Assembly (NCBI RefSeq): GCF_017355935.1
Contig: NZ_JAFIQT010000012.1
Coordinates: 18,432 to 82,431, forward strand
DNA: 64,000 nucleotides
Origin: Telluribacter humicola
Lineage (GTDB): Bacteria; Bacteroidota; Bacteroidia; Cytophagales; Spirosomataceae
Direction: 5' to 3'
Shown here: positions 51,100 to 61,544 of the stretch, in pieces
Numbering within the stretch: position 1 is the first letter of the stretch
How the letters are laid out: each line of letters starts with the position of its first letter
Program-made: the position numbers and the translations under genes
Notes under the pieces: generated by a model
What the model was told of the DNA's origin: nothing
Seen by the model: only the letters and a program-made list of their open reading frames with translations
The model's database searches: none

Positions 51100-53571
51100 A
51101 TGAAAAAATTCCCCCACTACTGCCAATTAGAAAATATGGACTGCGGCCCCACTTGCCTCCGCATGGTGGCCAAACACTACGGGCGGCATTACTCGGCGCA
51201 GACGATGCGGGAGCAGGCGCAGATCGGCAAGGATGGAGTGAGCATGCTGGGCATCGCGGAGGCCGCTGAGGCGGTGGGCTTTAAGACCGTGGGTGTGCGG
51301 GTCACCCTGGATAAGCTGGTGGAGGATGCGCCCCTGCCATGCATCCTGCACTGGGGTCAAAATCACTTCGTGGTGCTGCACAAGGTCACTAAGGGCTCGG
51401 TTAGTCGGCGCCTATTGCAGAGCATCATGGGTGGGCGCGGTAGCAGTGGTACAGGCGTTTCACCCGTCAATGGGTACCCAGCTACTGAAAATGCACAACC
51501 CAATCACCTGCTTGATAGCCAACCCTTAGAAACTTATCCGCCCCGCGCAGAACTTAATTCCAGCACCGCCCTCTTCCACATCGCCGACCCGGCCAGCACA
51601 TTGGTCACCTACACGGCTGAAGAATTTGAGCGGCGGTGGCTGTCGGCTGAGCACGAGGGTGAGAAAAAAGGCCTGGCCCTGCTGCTGGAGCCAGGCACGC
51701 GCTTCTACGAGGAGGAAGGAGAGAAAGTAGAAGGCCTGCGGCTAGGCCAACTGATGGGCTACCTGCTGCGTTACCGGTCGCTGGTGGTGCAGCTCGGGCT
51801 GGGTATGCTGGCCGCGAGTGGCTTGAGCCTACTGCTGCCCTTCCTGACACAGGCCGTGGTAGACGTGGGCATCGGCACCCAAAATCTCTCCTTCGTGTAC
51901 CTGGTACTCGTGGGCCAACTGGTGCTCACGCTGAGCAGCTCTGCAGTGAGCTTCCTGCAAGGCTGGATCTTGCTGCACATCAGCGTGAGATTGAACCTCA
52001 CCATCCTGTCGGAGTTTCTGGCCAAGCTCATGCGGCTGCCGCTCTCTTTTTTCGACGTACGGCAGTTTGGCGACATCATGCAGCGCATCGGCGATCACCA
52101 CAGAATTGAGGCTTTCCTGACGGGCCAAACACTGAGCGTGGCCTTCTCGCTGTTCAACCTGCTGATGTTCGGCTTTGTGCTGGCCTACTACCACCTGTCT
52201 ATCTTTCTGGTGGCGCTGGGGGCCTCACTGGTCTACGCCCTGTGGGTGGTGGGCTTCCTGCGGAAGCGGCGTAAGCTGGATACCAAGCGCTTCGACGTAT
52301 CGAGCCGCAACCAAAGTCAGTTAGTACAACTCATACAGGGCATGCAGGACATCAAGCTGGCCGGGGCAGAAACCGGCAAGCGCTGGGAGTTGGAGCGCAC
52401 GCAGGCGAGGCTTTTCCGCTGGAATGTGCAGAGCCTGTCGCTGTCGCAGTTTCAGCAGGCCGGGGCGGTACTCATCAATCAGGGCAAAAATATTTTCATC
52501 ACCTTCCTGGCCGCGAAGGCCGTCATTGCGGGCGAGCTGACGCTAGGCGGTATGGTGTCAGTACAGTACATTCTGGGGCAGTTCAACGCCCCTATCGAAC
52601 AGATGATCGGCTTTATGCAGTCGTGGCAGGACGCGCAGATTAGCCTTGAACGCCTCAACGAGGTACACGGCCTGACTGACGAGGAACCTGCCCATTTGCC
52701 CCTGCGGCAGGAGTGGGACCGGGCGCAGGACATCCGTATCGAAAACCTGAGCTATACTTACCCCGGCGCGGGTAACGAGCCGGTGCTGCGCGACATCAGC
52801 CTGACAATCCCGCACGGCAAGACCACGGCCATCGTAGGCACGAGTGGCAGCGGCAAGACGACCCTTTTAAAGCTGCTTCTAAGATTTTATACGCCGAAGA
52901 AGGGGGGGATTTACCTTACCGTACCGACAGACCGCCCCCGGCTCCCTCTCCTTTCAGGAGAAGGGGAGGCATCAACGAATAATGTTTTAATTAACCTTCC
53001 GGCGGGTATCGTACCGGCCGGGGGCGGGGGACTGAATCTTGAAAGAATTTCGCATAGTGCGTGGCGGCAGCAGTGCGGGGTGGTGATGCAGGAGGGCTTT
53101 CTTTTTTCGGACACCATCGCCCGCAACATTGCCGTCTGTGACGAAGTGATTGACGAGGACAGGCTCTACCGTGCCGCCCGCACAGCCAACATCCATGCAT
53201 TTATCGAGTCGCTGCCGATGGGGTACCATACCAAAATCGGGGCGGAGGGCAACGGCATCAGTCAGGGGCAGAAGCAGCGCATCCTTATCGCCCGCTCGGT
53301 ATATAAGGACCCGCAACTGCTACTGTTCGACGAGGCCACCAACGCGCTGGACGCTAACAATGAGGCCGAAATTTTGCGAAATTTGGAAGAATTTTTCGAG
53401 GGTCGCACCGTGGTGGTGGTAGCCCACCGGCTGAGCACTGTTAAAAATGCCCATCAGATTCTTGTGATGGAGAAGGGCGAGATCGTGGAGCGTGGTACCC
53501 ACGCCGAGCTGGTAGCCCGGCAGGGCAAGTACTTCGAACTGGTAAGTAATCAGTTGGAGCTGGCGGTATAG
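51100..53571 (+). CDS. C39-peptidase ABC exporter with two in-frame insertions
   Basis: 823 residues. Residues 1-~100 are a C39 peptidase with Cys15 in NMDCGPTCLRM and His in LHWGQNHFVVL; its Asp (HIADPA) follows a ~58-residue insert. Then comes a six-span membrane domain. The ATPase has VGTSGSGKTT (Walker A), ISQGQKQRIL (signature), LLLFDEATNALD (Walker B) and VVAHRLSTV. A ~38-residue insert (52919-53031) sits between Walker A and the Q-loop. It should cut the GG leaders and export both peptides. Without the inserts it is ~726 residues, normal for the family. Confidence 0.9.
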   Translation: MKKFPHYCQLENMDCGPTCLRMVAKHYGRHYSAQTMREQAQIGKDGVSMLGIAEAAEAVGFKTVGVRVTLDKLVEDAPLPCILHWGQNHFVVLHKVTKGSVSRRLLQSIMGGRGSSGTGVSPVNGYPATENAQPNHLLDSQPLETYPPRAELNSSTALFHIADPASTLVTYTAEEFERRWLSAEHEGEKKGLALLLEPGTRFYEEEGEKVEGLRLGQLMGYLLRYRSLVVQLGLGMLAASGLSLLLPFLTQAVVDVGIGTQNLSFVYLVLVGQLVLTLSSSAVSFLQGWILLHISVRLNLTILSEFLAKLMRLPLSFFDVRQFGDIMQRIGDHHRIEAFLTGQTLSVAFSLFNLLMFGFVLAYYHLSIFLVALGASLVYALWVVGFLRKRRKLDTKRFDVSSRNQSQLVQLIQGMQDIKLAGAETGKRWELERTQARLFRWNVQSLSLSQFQQAGAVLINQGKNIFITFLAAKAVIAGELTLGGMVSVQYILGQFNAPIEQMIGFMQSWQDAQISLERLNEVHGLTDEEPAHLPLRQEWDRAQDIRIENLSYTYPGAGNEPVLRDISLTIPHGKTTAIVGTSGSGKTTLLKLLLRFYTPKKGGIYLTVPTDRPRLPLLSGEGEASTNNVLINLPAGIVPAGGGGLNLERISHSAWRQQCGVVMQEGFLFSDTIARNIAVCDEVIDEDRLYRAARTANIHAFIESLPMGYHTKIGAEGNGISQGQKQRILIARSVYKDPQLLLFDEATNALDANNEAEILRNLEEFFEGRTVVVVAHRLSTVKNAHQILVMEKGEIVERGTHAELVARQGKYFELVSNQLELAV
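51398..51570 (+). repeat. In-frame insertion in the C39 domain
   Basis: About 58 codons (SVSRRLLQS...LNSSTAL) interrupt the expected run from HKVTKG to FHIADPA, between the catalytic His and Asp of the peptidase. The composition is low in hydrophobics, so an exposed loop is likely. Confidence 0.5.
52919..53031 (+). repeat. Palindromic in-frame insertion in the ATPase domain
   Basis: The insert contains CTCCCTCTCCTTTCAGGAG with AAGGGGAG, a strong hairpin, flanked by C-rich and G-rich arms. It encodes TVPTDRPRLPLLSGEGE... and then returns to the conserved LNLERISHSAW. It looks like a small dispersed palindromic element that landed in frame. Confidence 0.55.
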
Positions 53572-53690
53572 CGTACTCTTCGACCACCCCATCTCAAAGC
53601 GATGCGAACTCCTTCCAAATCTTGGAACAGTCAACCGCTGCCGTGGGTAAGTTGTAAAATGACAAAAAAACTTACAAAGTCCATAACCAC

Positions 53691-54965
53691 ATGCCTACGT
53701 TCCCCGAACTCCACAGCGATGAAGTCCATGAGATTATTAATCGGCCGCCGCCGGGGCTAGTGCGCTGGGGTATGATGCTGTTTCTAGGACTGTTCCTCTT
53801 GCTGGGATTGGGTAGCTGGCTGGTCCACTATCCCGACGTGGTGGTCACATCCTTTACCTTGACGGCCATCAATGCCCCGCGTACGGTGGTAGCCCGGACC
53901 GAAGGGAGGCTGGCGCGGCTGCTGGTACACGATGGGCAGAATGTAACTGCCGGACAGACGTTGGCTTACTCGGAAAGTACTGCCGACCCTGGGCAGGTAC
54001 TGCGCCTGAGTAAGTCGCTTCATGCCTTGCGGGTGTCGGTAGACCAGCGGGACTGGGCGGCGATACATCGGTTTCCGAGTAGCACATACAGTCAACTCGG
54101 AGAATTGCAGAATGATTTTCAGACATTTTTCCAGCAGCTTACCCAACTCAAAACCTACTTAGACGGCGGCTTCTATTTGCAAAAGCGGACCTTACTGATT
54201 AATGATTACGAGGATCTGCGCGCAATGGAACAGACCCTCACCGAGCAGCTCGACTTACAACGCCGCGACTATGTTTTGGCCCAGGACGAATTCACTATAC
54301 ATGAAAAGCTATTCAAGGACAAAGTGATTGCGCCGCTCGACTACCAGCGCGAAAAGGTGAAGCTGCTGAATCGTGAGATGCCCCTCAAACAACTTGCCTC
54401 CGCCCTGATCCAGAATCGCACCTCCCAAACGGCCAAGCAGAAGGAGTTGCTCGAACTGGACAATGCTATTACCGAACAGCGGGGCAGCTTCATGCAGGCG
54501 CTCCAAACCTTACGCAGCAGTACGGAAGCCTGGCAGCAGCGGTACATCCTGCGCGCACCGGTGGCGGGTAAGGTATCGTTCGCCTCGCCCTGGCAGGAGC
54601 AGCAGAATATGAGCGCAGGCCAGGAACTACTGACCGTGGAGCCGGAGGGAAGTAATTTTCAGGGATTGATAAAGGTACCTCAGGCGAATCTGGGCAAGCT
54701 CCGTGAGGGACAAACTGTATATGTGAAGCTCGATGGTTACCCCTACCGGGAGTACGGTATGGTTGAGGGAACCCTTTCGCAGCTGTCGCTTACCCCAGGC
54801 CGGGACAGTGCATACTGGGGCTATGTGGAGTTACCCATCGGCTTGCGTACCCACTATGGCCGGCAATTGGCCTATCGCAACGGCATGAAAGGTACCGCCG
54901 AAATCATCACTGCCAACCGGAGGTTAGCCGAGCGGCTGGTGGAGGTCGTGAAAGTGCAGTACTGA
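53691..54965 (+). CDS. HlyD-family secretion (membrane fusion) protein
   Basis: 424 residues. One N-terminal membrane span (GMMLFLGLFLLLGLGSWLV), a barrel-sandwich half (VVARTEGRLARLLVHDGQNVTAGQTLAY), a long helical hairpin (~100-260) and the returning half (ILRAPVAGKVSFASPW...SAGQELLTVEPEG). It links the C39 exporter to the outer membrane. It lies 119 bp after the exporter gene, the last gene of the cluster. No TolC-type gene is in the window. Confidence 0.9.
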   Translation: MPTFPELHSDEVHEIINRPPPGLVRWGMMLFLGLFLLLGLGSWLVHYPDVVVTSFTLTAINAPRTVVARTEGRLARLLVHDGQNVTAGQTLAYSESTADPGQVLRLSKSLHALRVSVDQRDWAAIHRFPSSTYSQLGELQNDFQTFFQQLTQLKTYLDGGFYLQKRTLLINDYEDLRAMEQTLTEQLDLQRRDYVLAQDEFTIHEKLFKDKVIAPLDYQREKVKLLNREMPLKQLASALIQNRTSQTAKQKELLELDNAITEQRGSFMQALQTLRSSTEAWQQRYILRAPVAGKVSFASPWQEQQNMSAGQELLTVEPEGSNFQGLIKVPQANLGKLREGQTVYVKLDGYPYREYGMVEGTLSQLSLTPGRDSAYWGYVELPIGLRTHYGRQLAYRNGMKGTAEIITANRRLAERLVEVVKVQY

Positions 54966-55036
54966 TTATATTTGTCAAATCGTTTTTCAATTTTGGGTTT
55001 TGCCTCGTCCTGATCTTAGTTTAACCTTGTCGATTG

Positions 55037-55655
55037 TCAGGCAGTTTTTTTGAATTTTTTGATAACATTCTTTTTAATCCAGTTTGACAGAGTGGCTTCA
55101 GTGATGTGGTAACGGTGGGCAATGTACTTTTGACTCGAACCATGCAACAGCAAGGCTTCAATCTCTGGCCTGAACTCATCAAGTTTACTCTTCCCGGGAC
55201 CCGTTGGTCGTCCTAGTTTTACTCCGGATAGTTTCTTTGCCGCCAGTGACTCCCTGGTGCGCTTACTGATCAGGTCCCTTTCTATTTCAGAGGCCATCGA
55301 GAATACCATGGCCATCACTTTGCTCTGGATCGAGTCATCCAACTGCCAGGCACCTTTTACGGTATAGATCCGGATGCCCTTTTGAATAGCAATGGAAATA
55401 ATTTCCATACATTCCAGCATGGATCTTCCCAGCCTTGAGAATTCACTCAGCAGAATCACATCTCCCTTTTTGAGCTCTTCCAGGATCAGTCCTATTTTTG
55501 CGGTTACGCCAGGAGACCTTTCCGGACACCTTCTCTTGGATGAATTCTACCTTTCCTAAATTCTTCTCGTTGGCCAGGTGCAGGATGTCGGCTTTGTTCT
55601 TTTCCAGATCCTGGTCCAAAGTCGAGACACGTAAATAGGCAATAGTCCGGGTCAT
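55037..55655 (-). pseudogene. Serine recombinase, copy 2, frameshifted
   Basis: From ATG 55653-55655: MTRTIAYLRVSTLDQDLEKN..., EKVSGKVSWRNRK, then one extra A in an A5 run changes frame. The body continues in the other frame: DVILLSEFSRLGRSMLECME, IERDLISKRTRESLAAKK, GRPTGPGKSKL, and an HTH-like end (YHITEATLSNWIKK). Removing one A restores a ~205-residue resolvase. It is the longer, inverted relative of 24675-24894. It could be a recent knock-out, a slippage site or a sequencing error. Confidence 0.85.
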
Positions 55656-55664
55656 TTACTAGCG

Positions 55665-55775
55665 ATTAGATGAAAACCATATTATTTGATTGTTTTATAA
55701 TAATAGCTATGAAATAATAAGTGCTTTTTATCTAATTATCATTACGATTTTTACGACCGTTTATTCTATAATATT
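55665..55775. repeat. Recombinase upstream module, copy 2
   Basis: ATTAGATGAAAACC (55665-55678) and a degenerate partner ending ATCTAAT (to 55735), then a 21-mer (55755-55775) matching 24555-24575 inverted with one mismatch. It lies just upstream of the copy 2 start. Confidence 0.6.
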
Positions 55776-55899
55776 CTGGCCAGTTTGTCCAGTAATATCA
55801 TCTTCTGCTGACTCGTTTTTCTACCGTTGTTTATGTTGCTATGTAATTTAACTAAGTGTATTATATCCGCACTTGATGAGTTTCATAAACAATTTGGTC

Positions 55900-56200
55900 A
55901 AGTTAGCATACGACCGTGTCATTACGGATAACAGTCGGCAACCTGGAGCAGTATCATCAGGGAGCGTACCACCGCTGAACTTGCTTCGGCCTAGGCAAGA
56001 GGACGTACTTATGGTAGGCTTAAGCCTGAGCAAAAGGGAGCAGAAGACTGCTCCATAGATTAGCAAGGTATACAAGCGAAACACACGTGGCACGAAGCCC
56101 ATCCGGGTGATGTTTCATATCAAAAGCTAGCCGACGCTTTACAAGATTCAGAAATTCGCTGGTGCCGGTGTGAAAGGATTCATTAAAAAGAGGGAGTAGT
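55900..56200 (+). pseudogene. Serine recombinase C-terminal remnant
   Basis: Frames on the plus strand give IIRERTTAELASA, stop, ARGRTYGRL, then LSKREQKTAP, stop, ISKVYK, and PTLYKIQKFAGAGVK. This is the order found in Tn3-type resolvases after the catalytic domain: RERT helix, GRxxGRP, SKEAQKTA, HTH. Several stops and shifts show decay. It could be the far half of the remnant at 42692-42900. Confidence 0.55.
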
Positions 56201-56257
56201 CTTATTAGCTAATATCAAGGTGTGACAATGTGTTCATGATTGGGTTGATCCCTGACC

Positions 56258-58137
<1,880 letters not shown>

Positions 58138-58179
58138 AGATAAGCTTGGTTATCGTAACGGATAAGTAGAGACATACGA

Positions 58180-59076
58180 CTAATTCAGCCGGTAGTGGTT
58201 GGGTGATTGACCCACCCGTTGCTTAAACAACCGGGTAAAATGCTGTGGGTACTTAAAGCCCATCTCGTAGGCAATCTCGCTGACCGACTTGCTCAGATCA
58301 AATAGTCTTTCCTTAGCCAGATCAATCACCCGGGCCTGAATATACTCCTGAGCGGACAGGCCCGTTTCCTTCTTGACCAGGTCACCAAAATAATTGGCGG
58401 ACAGGTGGAGCTCTTCGGCACAGTATCCTACGGTGGGTAGTCCCAGGGTCTGGGGCTTGTCCGACCCAAAGTAGTCTGCTAATATGGACTCAAATTTGAC
58501 TAAAACATCCTTGTGAACGTGGTCGCGGGTAATAAACTGCCGCTCGTAAAACCGGCCGCAATACTTCAGGAGTAGCTCAATATGGCTGACGAGTAACTGC
58601 TTGCTGTGCTTATCGATGGGATGTGTTAACTCCTCACCAATCTTACGCAGGCAGTCTACAACCAGGTCTTGTTCCCGATCCGAAAGATGCAGGGCTTCGT
58701 TGGCTTCATAGCCGAAAAAGCTATAGTCTTTGATGTGCTGGCCAAGGGGAGTGCCACGAATCAGATCCGGATGGAAGGCTAGTGCCCAGCCGGTCGGCTG
58801 CACCTGTTCGCCTTCGGCTTCTTCCACCCCAAACACCTGTCCCGGCGCAACAAATAGCATGGTGCCTTCGCCATAATCGTAATGCTGACGGCCGTAGATC
58901 AGCGGGGCGCATCTAGCATGTTTAAGAAAGACCAGGTAGAGCTCCGAGAGCCAGCGACCTGCCTGAACGGGCGCTGACTGGGACTGATCCAGCACACTGA
59001 CCAGGGGATGCAGCACCCGCTGATTCCGCTCGACATTGAACTGAGTTACGCTTTGAATCTTCCGTATCTTCTCCAT
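58180..59076 (-). CDS. AraC-family transcriptional regulator (paralogue of 8590-9507)
   Basis: 298 residues, cupin-like sensor part (GEGTMLFVAPGQVFGVEE, ALAFHPDLIRGT) and AraC HTH pair (LHLSANYFGDLVKKETG; IAYEMGFKYPQHFTRLFKQRVG). It starts one base before the MBL stop, so it is co-translated with the MBL gene, and is followed by CMD and AKR genes that it probably regulates. Confidence 0.9.
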   Translation of the reverse strand: MEKIRKIQSVTQFNVERNQRVLHPLVSVLDQSQSAPVQAGRWLSELYLVFLKHARCAPLIYGRQHYDYGEGTMLFVAPGQVFGVEEAEGEQVQPTGWALAFHPDLIRGTPLGQHIKDYSFFGYEANEALHLSDREQDLVVDCLRKIGEELTHPIDKHSKQLLVSHIELLLKYCGRFYERQFITRDHVHKDVLVKFESILADYFGSDKPQTLGLPTVGYCAEELHLSANYFGDLVKKETGLSAQEYIQARVIDLAKERLFDLSKSVSEIAYEMGFKYPQHFTRLFKQRVGQSPNHYRLN

Positions 59077-60003
59077 CTATTTGCTCTTTTTTACCGGTTT
59101 AAGCGTGAACGGCTCACCCGGAGCCAGCACGTGAATCCGGCCGGGATTTATGATCAGCTTAGCTAATTGCTTAGGGTCGCCATTGAAGGGAGTAAAATCA
59201 GGGGCATCCACTGATCCCCAATGGCACAGCAGCAGCGGCGTGTTAGGATACGCATTGGCTATTTTCACAGCGTTCTGCAAGCCGAAGTGCCATTCGCTGT
59301 CCGAAAAGTCGAAAAAGAGGGCATCCGGGGTGGGCCGGGTGAGGTGATGGTCCTCAATAAGGCGGGAATCACCTGGTGCCCATATAGTACCATCCGGGGT
59401 TTCCATCCAGAAGCCAGCACAGTCTTCGGGCTTAAACAGTCGCTGACTCGTACCGGGATAGGCATTTTGCCAGGCATGATCAGCAGGCGTTACCATGACC
59501 CGTACCGGTCCCACCGAAAACTGATCGCCGATCCCGTGTCCAAAGGAAGGTAGACCTATATTCTTCATCAGCGAATCAACATACAGGGTGGAATGAAATG
59601 CCCTGGTAACGGGTGCCAGACCCTTGGTCGTTGATACGCTGTAATGGTCATTGTCTCCGTGGGTGATCAAGACTGCATCCAGGTGAGGAACTTCCTTGGG
59701 AGAAATAGGCATATCGATCAAGACCGGCATATCAAACCCTTCCAGGACCGGATCAACCATCAGCGTTGTCCCCCGGCTATTGACCAGAAAGCCGGCGAAG
59801 CCCAGCCAGCGCACAGTGGTCTGCTTGGATGGCCCAAAGGCGGCGGCTCCAAAAGGCTGTGTTTTGGGTGCTTTGGCCTGATACTTCTTTTCAGTGGGCT
59901 TAGTTAAACCACTACGGGTACTATCAGCCGTTGTCTGGGCGTGGCCAAGGCTGGTTAGTCCGGCTATCAGGGCCATTCCTATAGCTATTGATTGAATCTT
60001 CAT
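59077..60003 (-). CDS. Periplasmic MBL-fold metallo-hydrolase (UlaG-like)
   Basis: 308 residues. Signal peptide (IGMALIAGLTSLGHA), then an MBL domain with HGDNDHYS, PADHAWQ, WAPGDSRL and CHWGS. The sequence belongs with the UlaG/RomA-like branch rather than the persulfide dioxygenase-like proteins at 15-20 kb. The substrate is unknown. First gene of a four-gene operon with the AraC regulator. Confidence 0.85.
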   Translation of the reverse strand: MKIQSIAIGMALIAGLTSLGHAQTTADSTRSGLTKPTEKKYQAKAPKTQPFGAAAFGPSKQTTVRWLGFAGFLVNSRGTTLMVDPVLEGFDMPVLIDMPISPKEVPHLDAVLITHGDNDHYSVSTTKGLAPVTRAFHSTLYVDSLMKNIGLPSFGHGIGDQFSVGPVRVMVTPADHAWQNAYPGTSQRLFKPEDCAGFWMETPDGTIWAPGDSRLIEDHHLTRPTPDALFFDFSDSEWHFGLQNAVKIANAYPNTPLLLCHWGSVDAPDFTPFNGDPKQLAKLIINPGRIHVLAPGEPFTLKPVKKSK

Positions 60004-60650
60004 GCTCCTACTTGATTGTGTAAATCAGCTACTTATATTAGGAACAAAGGTCGGAGGATTCAGTTAGTGGATTTGTATACCTATTACAGGATTACTTACC
60101 ATAATTACAGATGACACCTGTTAGCATCATCCGATGAGTTAGCCGGAGGAGCCTCAGTTTATTGGCTGCTGCGAATTTAAATAGTAAAGCAGAGAGGGGC
60201 TAACCCATGTCAAGTGTAGAAAGTAAAGAGGGAATGTTTTTCGCAAGGCGAAGCATTGAAGTACTTGGTTTGTCCAGCTGTTGGGTAACATCAGAAAGGG
60301 AGAATCAGTGGACCTAGTGTTTCTTGGTACTAATTCCGGCGCATCCATTCTAATCAAAACAACTTACCTTACATGGATCTTTGGTTAGGAGCGTGTTCCT
60401 GAACTATGTAGATATTATGTATTAAAAGGGTGAATATTAAATACAGTCAACCACTTTGGGTGAACTGTTTGGTTTTCAGCAGGCCGTGCTCGTATCAATA
60501 CCTCCGTTAGCCATCCCACCTCCTCGGGAGCCCTGCTCCTCTAAACACACCATCTGTTTTTCTGGTTAGCTAACGGAGGCATCCAGCACTTAGGTACAGG
60601 ATAGGCTGGCTCCCGCTTTTGAGGATAATTTCTATTCCATACCCCCAACT
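60004..60650. other. Intergenic region with a long inverted repeat
   Basis: About 650 bp between the divergent MBL and response-regulator genes. It must contain both promoters. Apart from the inverted repeat at 60501-60579 nothing specific was recognised; open frames here are short and lack family features. Confidence 0.4.
60501..60579. repeat. 79-bp inverted repeat
   Basis: Perfect 11-bp arms CCTCCGTTAGC (60501-60511) and GCTAACGGAGG (60569-60579) around a 57-bp centre that contains a further small C/G-rich hairpin. It ends 71 bp before the response regulator start. It may be a leader RNA structure or a small mobile repeat. Confidence 0.5.
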
Positions 60651-61073
60651 ATGAACACGGCACCTATTGTACTGGTAGATGATGATGAGGAGGATAAGTA
60701 TCTTTTTGAGGAAGTGCTACAGGAGCTTGGCTTTCTCAATCCTCTGATCTGGTTCAACCACAGCGAAAAAGCCTTACGTTACTTAAAGCAAACCACGCAG
60801 CCCCACCTTCTCATTATCTGTGATATGAACCTGCCGGGCCTAAGCGGCATTGAGTTCAAAAAGCACATTGATCAGGATCCTGAACTACGAAAGAAGGCCA
60901 TCCCTTTTGTTTTTTATTCCACTTCCGTGGATCAGCAGACCGTCAACCGCGCTTATACCGAAATGACCGTCCAGGGTTACTTCAAAAAGAGTGGTAGCTA
61001 CGATGAAACCAAAAGGGTCGTAAAACTAATGCTGGACTACTGGACCCACAGCCGACATTCTAATTCAACCTAA
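60651..61073 (+). CDS. Single-domain response regulator
   Basis: 140 residues, receiver domain only: acidic pocket LVDDDEEDK, phospho-acceptor Asp in ICDMNLPGLSG (~60), Thr/Ser switch in FYSTS and Lys in GYFKKSG. It has no output domain, so it acts through protein contacts, typically as a phosphorelay middleman with a hybrid kinase. The gene is followed by remnants of a second regulator on the opposite strand. Confidence 0.9.
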   Translation: MNTAPIVLVDDDEEDKYLFEEVLQELGFLNPLIWFNHSEKALRYLKQTTQPHLLIICDMNLPGLSGIEFKKHIDQDPELRKKAIPFVFYSTSVDQQTVNRAYTEMTVQGYFKKSGSYDETKRVVKLMLDYWTHSRHSNST

Positions 61074-61147
61074 CGGCTCTCTTTCTTAGCCATCAACTTC
61101 CTGGTGGCCTCTCCTGGGAAGCGTAGCAGAGCCACCTAAGGAGACTA

Positions 61148-61500
61148 TCACTTCATCAACAGATAAGACTTGCTCTGACTAAGGTGCTGCATCACCTCTT
61201 GTAGTTTCTGAACAATCATGTCGTAGGGGCCTGAATTGACTATATACCCCGCTACTCCCAACTCTTTGGTACGTCCTATGTCAGTGGGGGTAGATGAAGT
61301 AGATATTGATCGGTACCTGATGCTTCCACTCTATTTTTTTTAGCTCGACCAGACACTCCCTGCCATCCATACCCGGCATATTCAGATCCAGAATGATAAC
61401 ATCGGGCCTTAGCCCCTCCTGCTGATGTAGCCGGGCCAGCGCCTCTTTACTTGTAGGGAGCGTCTACACTAGTACTAAATGTTCTATGAGGTTCCCTCCT
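61148..61500 (-). pseudogene. Response regulator remnant
   Basis: On the minus strand: KEALARLHQQEGLRPDVIIL, DLNMPGMDGRECLVELKKIE, then a frame change to TDIGRTKELGVAGYIVNSGP and a tail ending LQEVMQHLSQSKSYLLMK stop (61148-61150). The phospho-acceptor Asp region is visible, the N-terminus carries stops and no start remains. A decayed paralogue of the neighbouring regulator type. Confidence 0.75.
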
Positions 61501-61544
61501 TAAAACAACAGCCTAATAATAGACAGTTTATATAAGTAGTAAAG

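Noticed and set aside
61105..61137. Hairpin after the response regulator as terminator
   Set aside because: The stem is bulged and neither strand has a T-tract after it.
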